From positions 1,302,001 to 1,366,000 of the forward strand of contig FSRD01000002.1 in assembly GCA_900129675.1 (NCBI GenBank): DNA of 64,000 nt, read 5' to 3'. The notes beneath the pieces are model-generated. The model made no database searches. It was not told the origin of the DNA and worked only from the letters and a program-made list of their open reading frames with translations. Position numbers and translations under genes: made by a program. The DNA is from Bradyrhizobium erythrophlei. GTDB lineage: Bacteria > Pseudomonadota > Alphaproteobacteria > Rhizobiales > Xanthobacteraceae. Below are positions 43,221 to 51,879 of this stretch, piece after piece. Numbering within the stretch: the first letter of the stretch is position 1; each line of letters begins with the position of its first letter.

Positions 43221-44110
43221 CGGGAAACCTCTGTTGAATCCGGTTGTTGCCGGATCGCTTCGATGATAGCTGAGCTGTCGCTGTCCGGCCCCGCGATCGC
43301 AATTGCGGTGCGCAGCAATTCGGCCTGGGTCTCGGTCACAGGCAGCCGAAGACCTTGTCGCGCGGCTTCTGCCAGAATGAGTTCGGCATCTTTGAGGGTT
43401 TGCGCGAGGCGCGATTGCGGCCGAAAATCCCGGTTCAGCATCTTTTCGCCCTTGCTATCCATGACACGGGAGTAGGCGGCGGATTGGCGCGCCGTCGCCA
43501 GGAAGGTCTGTCCATCGAGCCCCATACGCTCTGCCAGAACAATTCCCTCGGCCAGCGCCGCGCGGTTGTTCTGCAGGATCAGGTTGATCGCAAGCTTGGC
43601 GCGGCTGGCGTCGCCCACTTTTCCAATGCGCGTACGCTGCGGACAGAGAATGTCCAGCAGTCCGTCGACGGCGTCGATGGCGGCGGCGTCACCGGCAACC
43701 AGCGCGGTCGCGGTGCCGTCCCTGACCTCGGCGCTGGTGCCCGAAATCGGGGCTTCGACAAAGGGAATGCCGGCGCTCGCCGCGCGCCTCGCAAGGCGGA
43801 TGATTTCGCCGGGCGCGCAAGTCGTCGTGCAGACGATCGCTGGGCGGGCAGGGTTGTTTTCGAGATCGGCGAAGGCCGCCTCGGCCTCTGCGCCGCTGTA
43901 GACGGCGATGACGATTGCGCGGCAATGGTCGGCGAGTTCGCGCGCGGAAGCCGCCACCGTCCCCCGATTTGCCCCGAGTTTCGCGCATCTGCCCGGATCG
44001 ATGTCGAAGCCGATCACGGGAATGTCCGCGCCGATCAGGCGCTCGGAAAAGGCAGTCCCGATCAGACCAAGTCCGAGGATTCCCACCGGCGCGTCAGCTT
44101 GCATGGGCAA
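43217..44110 (-). CDS. Beta-hydroxyacid dehydrogenase (3-hydroxyisobutyrate DH-like)
   Basis: A 297-residue enzyme with Rossmann motif VGILGLGLIGTAFSERLIGA, the substrate-binding signature FVEAPISGTSAEVRDGTATA and the catalytic Lys in VGDASRAKLAINLILQNNRA. These are the three marks of the GarR/HIBADH/NAD-binding family acting on short hydroxyacids such as tartronate semialdehyde. It lies between the truncated transporter binding-protein gene and the Gfo/Idh gene, all on one strand. Confidence 0.88.
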   Translation of the reverse strand: MPMQADAPVGILGLGLIGTAFSERLIGADIPVIGFDIDPGRCAKLGANRGTVAASARELADHCRAIVIAVYSGAEAEAAFADLENNPARPAIVCTTTCAPGEIIRLARRAASAGIPFVEAPISGTSAEVRDGTATALVAGDAAAIDAVDGLLDILCPQRTRIGKVGDASRAKLAINLILQNNRAALAEGIVLAERMGLDGQTFLATARQSAAYSRVMDSKGEKMLNRDFRPQSRLAQTLKDAELILAEAARQGLRLPVTETQAELLRTAIAIAGPDSDSSAIIEAIRQQPDSTEVSR

Positions 44111-44136
44111 CGTGCCTCTTCCGTCCGTTCAGCGCG

Positions 44137-44790
44137 CTATTTCGCCTCGATGCCGGCGGCCTTGGCTTCCGCCGTCCATCGCGTGATCTCGCTGCGGATA
44201 AAGCTGCCGAATTCGGCCGGAGGCATCGTGGAAACAACCATGCCGAGGTTGGCAAGTTTTTCGCGGACCGCCGGCGTCGACAGGATTTTTTCGCTTTCGG
44301 TGTAGAGCCTCTTGATGATCGGCTCGGGCGTATTGGCGGGCGCCAGCAGGCCGTACCAGATCGTGGCCTCGAAGCCCGGCATGGCCTCGGCGAGTGCGGG
44401 TAGGCCCGGTGTCAATTCATTTCGCTTCGGCGATGTCACGCCGATGCCGCGCAGCGTGCCGCCCTGCATTTGCGGGATAGCCACCGAAAAATCCGCAAAG
44501 GCGAGATCGATCACGCCGGCGATCACGTCGGTCACGGCCAGCGGCACGCCGCGATAGGATGCCGAGATGATCGACATGCCGCCCCGGCTTTGCAATTGCG
44601 CGTTCGATATCTGCGAGGCGCCGGAGCCGTAGCCGGCGGTCATGTTTTGATGGGTTTTCGCATATTCCATGAATTGCGAAAGATCCCTGGCCGGAAAGTC
44701 AGGCTTGACCAGCAGCACCATCGCGGTGGTTACGGTGCGCAGGATCGGCGCAAAATCCCTGGCGGGATCGTAGGGAAGGTTTTTGAGCAT
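44137..44790 (-). pseudogene. Bug/TctC-type substrate-binding protein, N-terminus missing
   Basis: A 217-residue frame covers the C-terminal two thirds of a Bug-family periplasmic binding protein: KNLPYDPARDFAPILRTVTT, MTAGYGSGASQISNAQLQSR, VIDLAFADFSVAIPQMQGGT, GLPALAEAMPGFEATIWYGL. Intact members are about 320 residues and begin with a signal peptide and the substrate-clamp loop, both absent. The first codon sits in non-homologous sequence with no ribosome site. It once probably fed a tripartite carboxylate transporter for this catabolic cluster. Confidence 0.72.
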
Positions 44791-44926
44791 TGAGACATTG
44801 CACCCGGTCGCAGTCCCATCCGTTCGCTCCCTGACATTCAGGCCTCTCTACGGACGCCCCATAGGATTATACGGACAAAGTTGGCCTGGGCAACAGGATG
44901 GCGGGCGATAAAAGGGGTTGCCTTGA

Positions 44927-44965
44927 TTGAACTATGGGCCAAATGACCGTATAAATGGACCATAG
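44927..44965 (+). promoter_or_regulatory. Promoter with palindromic operator before CMD gene
   Basis: TTGAAC (44927-44932) and TATAAA (44950-44955) are 17 bases apart. Overlapping them is the inverted repeat CTATGGGCC (44932-44940) / GGACCATAG (44957-44965), eight of nine matching. CCGTATAA at 44947-44954 recurs inverted at 44868-44875 on the side facing the truncated binding-protein gene. The GntR protein encoded nearby is the obvious candidate to bind here. Confidence 0.55.
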
Positions 44966-44985
44966 CAGGACCGGGGAACGGAAAA

Positions 44986-45381
44986 TTGGACACCAGCGAA
45001 CTATACGCGCGCGGTCTGCGCCGGCGCAAAGCGATGTTCGGCGAGGCGGATGTCGAGCAGCGAATGGCGGCGGCCGGCGAATTTGGCGCACCGCTGCAGA
45101 ACATCATCAACGCCTATGTCTACGGGGATATCTGGGAACGGTCGGGCCTCCCCAATGATATCCGCAGCCTCGTCATGCTCGGCATCACCGCCGCCAGCAA
45201 CAAGCCCGCCGAGTTCAAGGTCCATGCCAAGGGCGCGCTCGCGAATGGATGCACCAGGGAGCAGGTGCAGGATGTCCTTCTGCTGGTTGCGATGTATTGC
45301 GGCGTGCCGGCCGCGATCGAGACCAACCGTATTGCGGCGGAGATTTTTGGCGAAGCGCCCGGCGCGCCGGCCAAGACCTAA
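44986..45381 (+). CDS. Carboxymuconolactone decarboxylase (CMD) family protein
   Basis: A 131-residue helical protein of the CMD/AhpD fold: YVYGDIWERSGLPNDIRSLV, MLGITAASNKPAEFKVHAKG and ALANGCTREQVQDVLLLVAM-YCGVPAA. It resembles 4-carboxymuconolactone decarboxylase but is not certain to have that activity; the protocatechuate genes are not next to it. The start is TTG 44986 behind GGGGAACGG. The neighbouring hydrolase at 47478 would follow directly if the intervening unit were removed. Confidence 0.85.
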   Translation: MDTSELYARGLRRRKAMFGEADVEQRMAAAGEFGAPLQNIINAYVYGDIWERSGLPNDIRSLVMLGITAASNKPAEFKVHAKGALANGCTREQVQDVLLLVAMYCGVPAAIETNRIAAEIFGEAPGAPAKT

Positions 45382-45384
45382 TCA
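45378..45384 (+). repeat. 7-bp direct repeat, left copy
   Basis: CTAATCA, overlapping the CMD stop codon, is repeated at 47462-47468 just past the other end of the divergent gene pair. It is a candidate target-site duplication. Confidence 0.4.
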
Positions 45385-45406
45385 AAAATATTTGAAATTT
45401 TTAGCG

Positions 45407-45790
45407 TCAACCGATGTTCGTCAATTGATGCGTCGGATATCCGAGGATGGTGCTTGTTCGGCCTGTGTCGCGATCAACGTAGATGAATGCCGGTCCGTCG
45501 ATGCGATAGTGGCCCTTCCAACCGATCGCGAAGGTGGTATCAGTCTCGTCGATGTGGATCGGTTCGGGGTCTCCATCCCGGGCCAGTCGTGCAGCGAGTT
45601 GGTCGGAAGGGTCAAGCAGCCACGCATCGCCAGATTTGCTCGAGAACAGGATGAGCTGACCGATGCTGATCACGCGTCCGGTGTGGTCGGCTGCCCGACG
45701 CTGAATGTAACGGACCTCATCGGCGAGACGAAAGCTCTTGCCGTCCACCATGCGCTTGCCCGGTCCACGCTTGATGCCGGTGTTAGCCAT
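45407..45790 (-). CDS. Uncharacterised small protein paired with divergent large gene
   Basis: A 127-residue protein starting MANTGIKRGPGKRMVDGKSF, then RLADEVRYIQRRAADHTGRV, SIGQLILFSSKSGDAWLLDP and YRIDGPAFIYVDRDTGRTST. It is beta-rich with no signal or helix-turn-helix. I do not recognise the family. Its ATG (45788-45790) overlaps the ATG of the divergent gene at 45789 within one CATG, leaving no room for a promoter between them unless the starts are further in. An alternative upstream start at 45805 would deepen the overlap. Confidence 0.6.
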   Translation of the reverse strand: MANTGIKRGPGKRMVDGKSFRLADEVRYIQRRAADHTGRVISIGQLILFSSKSGDAWLLDPSDQLAARLARDGDPEPIHIDETDTTFAIGWKGHYRIDGPAFIYVDRDTGRTSTILGYPTHQLTNIG

Positions 45791-47408
45791 GGAACTTTTC
45801 ACCAAATTGTTCGGCGACTTGCTGCTGTTCGTTTACCATTGCTTCGACCGCATTGTCATTCACGGCTACCTCAGTGGGCTGTCACGGCCCGAACAGGTGG
45901 TGCACTTTTTCCGAAAGGTCGTTGGCATTCCTGTGCTCAGCAAAGAGATCTTGAGCCAGCGAACGGCCGACTACCAGAACTGGGTCGAGGCCTTCGCCCG
46001 CAATCATAATATCCCGATCGAGTGGGCCGAAAAGGGGGTGCGCAAGGAAGACTATGTGCTCCCCTGGCTACGCCGAATGACAAAGAGGAACGCCTATGGC
46101 GTTTATTTCATCTTCAAGAGTATGGAACAGGGCCCGACCTTCCGGGTCAGCGTGCCGAAGTATCCCACCAAGGATCCAAACCACCGCATCCTCGCCCGCC
46201 AGCGCAGCCGCTTCACACACGACTACTTCTATATCCGCGATGAAGTTCTCGGCCCCATGGTGATGCGTGTCGCAACCTTCTTCCCCTTCCAAACGACATA
46301 TTACCTCAACGGCCACAACTTCATCGAGCAGGAGCTCAATCGTGAGCAGGTCGGCTTCCGCAAGAATGACAATGCCTTCCTGGCGATTGACGACATCGCT
46401 GCACTCCAGGCCGCTGCCGACAGACTGAGCCCCGACATCATTCGCAAACGGCTCGACTATTGGACCCTGATCCTCGGGCCCAAGTTCTCCGTCAAGGAGC
46501 GTAAGCGGGTAAAGCTGTCGCGCTTCTATGCCATCTCGCAAATCGAATATTGCCGCAACTTCATCTTCAAACGGAACTTTCCCATCCACAAACTGTTCGA
46601 ACGCGGCTGCGAGCTCGGACTGTGGCGGCTGACAGCCCACAAGATTGCCGAGATCTTCGGCGCCCGCCTACACCGCAGGCTGCCCGGCAAGCTCGCCACC
46701 GTCATCGATCAGATCGAGCATGGCCATCACGTCTTCCGCGCCTACTTCAAGCACGCCTTCCTGAAGCAGTACGAAAAGTTCGCAACGTTCTTGCGCAATG
46801 AGCTCTGCTCCAACAACCTCAACGACTTCGGCCTCAAAAAGGGATTGGACAATCTCGACGCCGTCCGCCAGACCTTCCAAGTCATCACCAGCCGCTTCGC
46901 TGGCTTCCAGGCCCAGTGGCTCAACGTTCACGTCGACTTCCCGCTTTTGCAGCGGATTGCGCTGCCGATCACCATCGGTTCGGTCCGCTATCCCGGCATC
47001 AAAATCCACGACAGACGAGTCATTCGGCTTCTCGAGGTTCTCTTGCATGGCGCCACTCACGTCGGCGGCTGGACCGCGAAGGAAATCCACCAATCCGTCC
47101 TCACGACCTTCAGTCTCTCCGAACCATCTTATGGTCTGAACCAACTGCGCTACGATCTGCGCAAGCTCAAAGGTCACGGACTGCTTGAACGCGACGGATC
47201 CCGCTACGCTTACCGCCTCACCTCAAAGGGTGTTCAAGTCGCCTTGCTATTTCTGTTCTTCCACAAACGGCTGTGCGGACCACTTGCCAACAGCCGCTTC
47301 CACCGCCGTCCGGACCCTCAAAATCGCCCAGACAGCCGACTCGAAGCCGCCTACCACCGCGCCGACAAGGCCATCCAGAATATCGTCGATTTGCTCGCTA
47401 CCGCGTGA
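45789..47408 (+). CDS. Large protein of uncharacterised family with C-terminal winged helix
   Basis: A 539-residue protein opening MELFTKLFGDLLLFVYHCFD then RIVIHGYLSGLSRPEQVVHF. Notable blocks are NHNIPIEWAEKGVRKEDYVL, RSRFTHDYFYIRDEVLGPMV, MRVATFFPFQTTYYLNGHNF, LSRFYAISQIEYCRNFIFKR and YKHA-like FRAYFKHAFLKQYEKFATFL. Residues of about 430-500 (GGWTAKEIHQSVLTTFSLSE then YDLRKLKGHGLLERDGSRYA) form a winged helix. I know similar proteins only as hypothetical, often multi-copy, in proteobacteria. A nucleic-acid-processing or transposition role is a guess. An upstream in-frame start at 45738 is possible. Confidence 0.65.
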   Translation: MELFTKLFGDLLLFVYHCFDRIVIHGYLSGLSRPEQVVHFFRKVVGIPVLSKEILSQRTADYQNWVEAFARNHNIPIEWAEKGVRKEDYVLPWLRRMTKRNAYGVYFIFKSMEQGPTFRVSVPKYPTKDPNHRILARQRSRFTHDYFYIRDEVLGPMVMRVATFFPFQTTYYLNGHNFIEQELNREQVGFRKNDNAFLAIDDIAALQAAADRLSPDIIRKRLDYWTLILGPKFSVKERKRVKLSRFYAISQIEYCRNFIFKRNFPIHKLFERGCELGLWRLTAHKIAEIFGARLHRRLPGKLATVIDQIEHGHHVFRAYFKHAFLKQYEKFATFLRNELCSNNLNDFGLKKGLDNLDAVRQTFQVITSRFAGFQAQWLNVHVDFPLLQRIALPITIGSVRYPGIKIHDRRVIRLLEVLLHGATHVGGWTAKEIHQSVLTTFSLSEPSYGLNQLRYDLRKLKGHGLLERDGSRYAYRLTSKGVQVALLFLFFHKRLCGPLANSRFHRRPDPQNRPDSRLEAAYHRADKAIQNIVDLLATA

Positions 47409-47461
47409 CGGAGCCACTTCATTGTTGGAGTCGTCTTATTTAACATCCCGCAGGCTAGAAT

Positions 47462-47468
47462 CTAATCA
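47462..47468 (+). repeat. 7-bp direct repeat, right copy
   Basis: CTAATCA, identical to 45378-45384, ten bases before the hydrolase ATG. Confidence 0.4.
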
Positions 47469-47477
47469 GATGTTGCA

Positions 47478-48368
47478 ATGAAATCCGTTCCAACTATCGA
47501 CGCCCACCATCATATCTGGCGGCTGAACGATCTCCCGTGGCTGTCGGGGCCGCAGATGCCGCGAATCTTCGGACCGTATCAGCCGATCTGCCGCGACTAT
47601 CCGATCGCGGAATATCGCAGCGACATCGCCGGCTGCGATATCGTCAAATCGGTCTACATCCAGACCAACTGGCCCGCGGGGCGGAGTCTTGACGAGGCTC
47701 AATGGGTGCAGTCGGTGGCCGACGAAACCGGCTGGCCCCACGCCAGCGTCGCGTACGCGGACCTTGCCGATCCCGATGTCGGTTCATTGCTGAAGCGTCT
47801 GGCCGAACTGCCGGCCACGCGGGGCATCCGGCAGCAATTGCACTGGCACGAAAATCCCCAATATCGCTTTGCGCCGCGGCCCGATGTCATGAACGATGCC
47901 GATTGGCGCCGCGGATTGGCGCGGCTTGCCGATCACGGCCTGCTGTTCGAGCTGCAGATCTTTGCAAGTCAGATGCCGGATGGCGCGAAGCTTGCGCGGT
48001 CGTTTCCGTCAACGACCTTCGTGCTCGAGCATGCCGGCATGCTCGAGGACATGTCGCCAGATGGCTGGCGGCTCTGGCGCGAGGGCATGACGGCGCTGGC
48101 CGCATGCTCCAACGTCAACGTCAAGCTTTCCGGGCTCGGCACCTTCGTTCATGCCTGCCGCGACGATTTGGTCGGCTCCATCGTCCGGGAGACGGTTGCG
48201 ATGTTCGGCGCGGATCGCTGCTTCTACGGCAGCAATTTTCCGATCGAAAAATTGTGGACGGATTACGCGACGCTCTATCGGACGTTTCGAAACGCCATCG
48301 CGCATCTCGACGAAGCCGGGCAGGCGGCGATCCTGCACGACACCGCGGCGCGGCTTTATCGGATCTAG
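47478..48368 (+). CDS. TIM-barrel amidohydrolase (lactonase-like)
   Basis: A 296-residue amidohydrolase_2 protein: TIDAHHHIWRLNDLPWLSGP holds the HxH metal site, RGIRQQLHWHENPQYRFAPR and SFPSTTFVLEHAGMLEDMSP the next His ligands, and RCFYGSNFPIEKLWTDYATL the conserved strand-8 region (often Asp in other members, here within GSNFP). Relatives hydrolyse sugar lactones, 4-sulfomuconolactone or pyrone dicarboxylate. With the CMD gene upstream it suggests ring- or lactone-opening in a catabolic route. It has no good ribosome site of its own, which fits former coupling to CMD. Confidence 0.85.
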   Translation: MKSVPTIDAHHHIWRLNDLPWLSGPQMPRIFGPYQPICRDYPIAEYRSDIAGCDIVKSVYIQTNWPAGRSLDEAQWVQSVADETGWPHASVAYADLADPDVGSLLKRLAELPATRGIRQQLHWHENPQYRFAPRPDVMNDADWRRGLARLADHGLLFELQIFASQMPDGAKLARSFPSTTFVLEHAGMLEDMSPDGWRLWREGMTALAACSNVNVKLSGLGTFVHACRDDLVGSIVRETVAMFGADRCFYGSNFPIEKLWTDYATLYRTFRNAIAHLDEAGQAAILHDTAARLYRI

Positions 48369-48375
48369 CTTCGCA

Positions 48376-49353
48376 TCAAGGTAGTTTTACGATCATCTTC
48401 CCGAGCGCCGATCGCGACTGCATGGTCTTGAAGGCCTCGCGGAAATTCTCGAACGGCACGACCTTGCCGACGACCGGCTTCAACGTGCCCGATGCGAGCC
48501 AATCGAATAGCCGGGCGATCAGACGCGCATGGGTTTCCGGCTCGCGCTTCTGGATTTGGGCCATATCGACCCCGAGCAAGGCGCCGCCCTTGAGCAGCGG
48601 AAGGTTGAACGCCAGCGCTGGAATGGTGCCGGAGGCGAACCCGACCACGAGATGCCGGCCGCGCCAGGCGATTGAGCGGAATGCCTGCAACGCGACTTCG
48701 CCGCCGACGGGATCGAAGATGACGTCCGGACCATGCCCGCCGGTCAGCGTCTTGAGTGTGTCGCGCCAATCCGCCTTGGTGTAGTCCACGACATCGTCGG
48801 CGCCGAAACTCGTGGCGAATGCGCGCTTCTCCGGCGTCGAAGCCGCAGCAATGACGCGCGCGCCCAGAAGCTTTCCGAGTTGCACGGCGGCGATACCGAC
48901 GCCGCCCGCGGCCCCCAACACCAAAAGGGTTTCGCCCTCGCGCAGGTAAGCGCGTTCGCTCAGCGCATAGAGCCCCGTCAGATAGTTGGCCTGAAACGAC
49001 GCGCCGGCTTCCGCGGCAACCTGCCCGGGCAAAACCTTTAGCGCCGCCGAAGGCACCGAGATGTATTCGGCGAGCCCGCCGGAACGGGCCATGCCAATCA
49101 CGGGCATGCCTGGCTTGAACGCCGGAACATCGTCGGCAACGGCATCGACAATTCCAGCGAATTCGGTGCCCGGCACGAACGGCAGCGGATCCTTGGTCTG
49201 ATAAAGTCCCTGCACCTTCAGGCTGTCGACAAAGCCGATGGCGGCAGCTCCAATCCTGACGCGGACCTCGCCGTCCGCGATGCCCGGCTGGCTGATCTCC
49301 TTGATGGAAATGCCGTCGATCGAATCGTAATTTTCGACGACCACCGCTTTCAT
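48376..49353 (-). CDS. Zinc-independent MDR oxidoreductase (NADPH:quinone reductase-like)
   Basis: A 325-residue medium-chain dehydrogenase: MKAVVVENYDSIDGISIKEI start, FVPGTEFAGIVDAVADDVPA in the GroES domain, and the nucleotide motif LLVLGAAGGVGIAAVQLGKL. No zinc-binding Cys cluster is visible, as in quinone reductase and enoyl reductase members. It would reduce quinones or enones with NADPH. AGAGGA precedes the ATG. It converges with the hydrolase gene, with only seven bases between the stops. Confidence 0.9.
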   Translation of the reverse strand: MKAVVVENYDSIDGISIKEISQPGIADGEVRVRIGAAAIGFVDSLKVQGLYQTKDPLPFVPGTEFAGIVDAVADDVPAFKPGMPVIGMARSGGLAEYISVPSAALKVLPGQVAAEAGASFQANYLTGLYALSERAYLREGETLLVLGAAGGVGIAAVQLGKLLGARVIAAASTPEKRAFATSFGADDVVDYTKADWRDTLKTLTGGHGPDVIFDPVGGEVALQAFRSIAWRGRHLVVGFASGTIPALAFNLPLLKGGALLGVDMAQIQKREPETHARLIARLFDWLASGTLKPVVGKVVPFENFREAFKTMQSRSALGKMIVKLP

Positions 49354-49400
49354 GCCAATTCCTCTTGTTTTTCTTGGAGCCCGCGGCTGTGAGGCCGAAT

Positions 49401-50474
49401 TTACTCGGCGGCCTGGACTTGCCGGTCGATCTCGGCAGCTCCAGCCCTGATCAACGGGATTAGATCGCGTCCGATGGCAATCGTGTCGTGCGGGTTTTCA
49501 AAACCGCGCAACAGGAACGAATGGATGCCGAGGCGGTAATATTGCAGCACCGCGGCGGCGACCTGTTCCGGCGTCCCGACCAGGCACGATGTATTGCCGG
49601 GGGCGCCGGTGGCGCGCGCTATTCCCATCCACAGCCGTTCGTCGTGGACGTCGCCGCGCGCGGCGAAGCCGAGCAGGCGTTCGCTGGAATGATTGCCGGG
49701 TTGCGGCGCGGCGCCGGTCTTGCGTTCGACATCCGCCAGCAGGCGATGCGCCTTGTCCCACGCCTCGCGCTCGCTTGGCGCCATGATGGGGCGCAGCGAC
49801 ATGTTGAAATCAGCCTTCCGCCCATATTTGGCGGTGCGCCGGCGGAAATCGTCGATCCGGTCGCGCGTCTCCGCGAGCGGCTCGCCGAAGATCGCGAACA
49901 CGTCGCAATATTCGGCGCCCATCTGCAGCGCGCCGTCCGACGAGCCGCCAAAGAACAGCGTGGGATAGGGCTGCTGATAGGGCTTGATGTCCGAATAGGC
50001 GCCGGCGACCCGGTAAAACTCGCCGTGGTGATCGAACGGGGCCTCGCTGGTCCACATCCGGCGCATGACATTGAGATATTCGCCGGCACGCCGGTAGCGG
50101 TCGTTTTTGGGCAGGAAGTCGCCCTCGCTGGCCTGATCCTGGTCGGTCGTGCCGGCGATGATGTGGAGCGACATCCGGCCCTGCGTGAGCTGGTCGAAGG
50201 TGGCGACCTGTCGCGCCGCGAGTGCGGGGGCGACGGAGCCCGGCCGGTGCGCGATCAGAAATTTGATCCGCTCGGTATGGTCGGCAGCATACAGCGCGAT
50301 GCCGAACCCTTCGGCCGCCGACGCATAATATCCGACCAGAACGGAATCATAGTCCCATTGCTCGTGCAGGCGGGTAAAGTCGATCACCCACTCGCGCGAA
50401 ATCTTGCCCTTGATCAGGTGAACCGCGACCCCCTCCATCTGGGTGCCGATCATACCGGCGATCTTCACGGGCAT
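49401..50474 (-). CDS. LLM-class flavin-dependent monooxygenase (SsuD-like)
   Basis: A 357-residue bacterial luciferase-like enzyme: VIDFTRLHEQWDYDSVLVGY, LIAHRPGSVAPALAARQVAT, FDQLTQGRMSLHIIAGTTDQ and SEGDFLPKNDRYRRAGEYLN are the alkanesulfonate-monooxygenase pattern, with TLFFGGSSDGALQMGAEYCD later. It uses FMNH2 from a separate reductase to oxidise a small substrate, perhaps a sulfonate. Start ATG 50474 follows GGAGGA and is preferred over ATG 50531. It probably forms a unit with the quinone reductase and SDR genes on this strand. Confidence 0.88.
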   Translation of the reverse strand: MPVKIAGMIGTQMEGVAVHLIKGKISREWVIDFTRLHEQWDYDSVLVGYYASAAEGFGIALYAADHTERIKFLIAHRPGSVAPALAARQVATFDQLTQGRMSLHIIAGTTDQDQASEGDFLPKNDRYRRAGEYLNVMRRMWTSEAPFDHHGEFYRVAGAYSDIKPYQQPYPTLFFGGSSDGALQMGAEYCDVFAIFGEPLAETRDRIDDFRRRTAKYGRKADFNMSLRPIMAPSEREAWDKAHRLLADVERKTGAAPQPGNHSSERLLGFAARGDVHDERLWMGIARATGAPGNTSCLVGTPEQVAAAVLQYYRLGIHSFLLRGFENPHDTIAIGRDLIPLIRAGAAEIDRQVQAAE

Positions 50475-50565
50475 GGCTGCTCCTCCGATCCAGGGCGACT
50501 GCTGCGCCAATGGTCCGAATGAAACCTGCAATGATCCACGAAAGCAAGAGCTTGGCGCTCATGCA

Positions 50566-51300
50566 TTAATTGAACGCCATGCCGCCGCTCATCGCCACCG
50601 TCTGGCCGGTCATGTAGGCATTGTCGAGCAGCATCATGACCGCCTGGGCGACTTCATCCGCCTTGCCGAAGCGGCCGAGCGGAACCCGGCTGACCAGACC
50701 TTGCTGCCCCTTCATCATATCGGTTTCGATCAAGGAGGGCGCCACCGCGTTGACGGTGATGCCTTCCTTGACGAGCCGCGCGGCATAGCCGCGGGTCAGC
50801 CCTTCGATACCGGCCTTCGAGGCATTGTAGTGCGGTCCGATCGAGCCGGCGCCGCGGGCGGCGCCCGACGATATATTGACGATGCGGCCCCATCGTTTCG
50901 CGCGCATTGTCGGCAGCACCGCCTGGGTGCACAGGAAGACCGCCTTCAGGTTCACCGCGATGGTCCGATCGAAGTCTGCTTCCGAGAGATCGTCGATCCC
51001 GCGGGTGATGGCGATGCCGGCGTTGTTGACGAGGATGTCGACCGGCCCGAACTCGGAATTTACCCGCTGGACCAGCTGGGCCACGGCGTCGGCTTGAGAA
51101 ACATCCGCGGCGATCGCGATGGCCTTTCCGCCCGTTCCACCAATGCTTTTCACCAATCCATTGGCTTCGTTGGTGCGCTCGCGATAATTGATGGCAACGG
51201 CGACGCCGGCATCCGCCAGCCTTCGCACGATCGCAGCCCCAATCCCGCGCGAGCCCCCGGTCACCAGCGCCACGCATCCGCGCAAGGTTGCTGTCGTCAT
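50566..51300 (-). CDS. Short-chain dehydrogenase/reductase (FabG-like)
   Basis: A 244-residue classical SDR: VALVTGGSRGIGAAIVRRLA nucleotide motif, DILVNNAGIAITRGIDDL with the NNAG, catalytic Ser in GRIVNISSGAARGAGSIGPH and Tyr/Lys in HYNASKAGIEGLTRGYAARL. It reduces or oxidises a carbonyl with NAD(P)H; acyl-thioester or ketone substrates are typical. Start ATG 51300 (MTTATLRG) is preferred; ATG 51324 would add eight residues. It lies 91 bases upstream of the LLM gene. Confidence 0.9.
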   Translation of the reverse strand: MTTATLRGCVALVTGGSRGIGAAIVRRLADAGVAVAINYRERTNEANGLVKSIGGTGGKAIAIAADVSQADAVAQLVQRVNSEFGPVDILVNNAGIAITRGIDDLSEADFDRTIAVNLKAVFLCTQAVLPTMRAKRWGRIVNISSGAARGAGSIGPHYNASKAGIEGLTRGYAARLVKEGITVNAVAPSLIETDMMKGQQGLVSRVPLGRFGKADEVAQAVMMLLDNAYMTGQTVAMSGGMAFN

Positions 51301-51413
51301 CGGAATCACCAATTCGTTGTGCATTCGATATTAGGCGTCGGCAGTCCCGCGGCAAAACAAAAAGCCGGCCGCAATGTGCGACCGGCTTTCTTTTGTCAAC
51401 GCCGGTTCGGCGT

Positions 51414-51635
51414 TCAGTGCCCGGCAGGCGCCGAGTAGCCGCCGGAATAGCGGTACGCGTCGGACAGTGCGGCCGGAGCCGGCCAGGCCGCGTAGGCATC
51501 GGCGTTGCGGTTCTGCTGGTGGGTCGCAACCGCGCGGTCCGCTTTGCCATGATGGCGCTGCGCGGCGGTGGCGAATTGCACGGATGCCGCAACGAGCAAG
51601 GCGGAGCCGAGAATGGTAAGCATGGTCTTGCGCAT
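51414..51635 (-). CDS. Small secreted hypothetical protein
   Basis: A 73-residue protein with a Sec signal (MRKTMLTILGSALLVAASVQ, then FATAAQRHHG), followed by a mature part rich in Ala, Tyr and Ser (AYAAWPAPAALSDAYRYSGG). GGGAGA precedes the ATG. I know similar short Ala/Tyr-rich periplasmic proteins in bradyrhizobia but no function. Confidence 0.7.
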   Translation of the reverse strand: MRKTMLTILGSALLVAASVQFATAAQRHHGKADRAVATHQQNRNADAYAAWPAPAALSDAYRYSGGYSAPAGH

Positions 51636-51879
51636 TTCAGTTCTCCCTTTCGCGCTTTTAGCTGGCGAGGCAAACGCGCCTCGCGTGTCAGCGCTCTCTC
51701 CGAGATAACGATGGCCGGTGCGGATGATTACGACCCCGCCAATCACGAAGCGGCGAGCAAATTTCCTGGTCAAAAATATTTTCGGCTAAATATTCAGCAG
51801 CGGCTGTCGTCAGTCTGTAATAGACTGCCTGCGACCGATCCGGTTCGATCAGGGAATACCTGTGTTGCGGGTGAGACCG

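Larger units (their letters stand above)
45385..47461. mobile_element. Possible two-gene mobile unit of unknown class
   Basis: About 2.08 kb carrying a divergent pair of genes sits between the CMD and hydrolase genes and is flanked by the 7-bp direct repeat CTAATCA. Deleting it with one repeat copy leaves CMD and hydrolase 12 bases apart on one strand, a normal operon spacing. The ends share only a loose inverted similarity (TAGC-N7-GATGTT left, TAGC-N6-GATGTT right in inverted orientation). The base composition of the large gene is lower in GC than its neighbours. Mobility is inferred, not shown. Confidence 0.4.

Noticed and set aside
51414..51773. Longer form of the small secreted protein starting at 51773
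   Set aside because: The signal peptide and ribosome site place the start at 51635.
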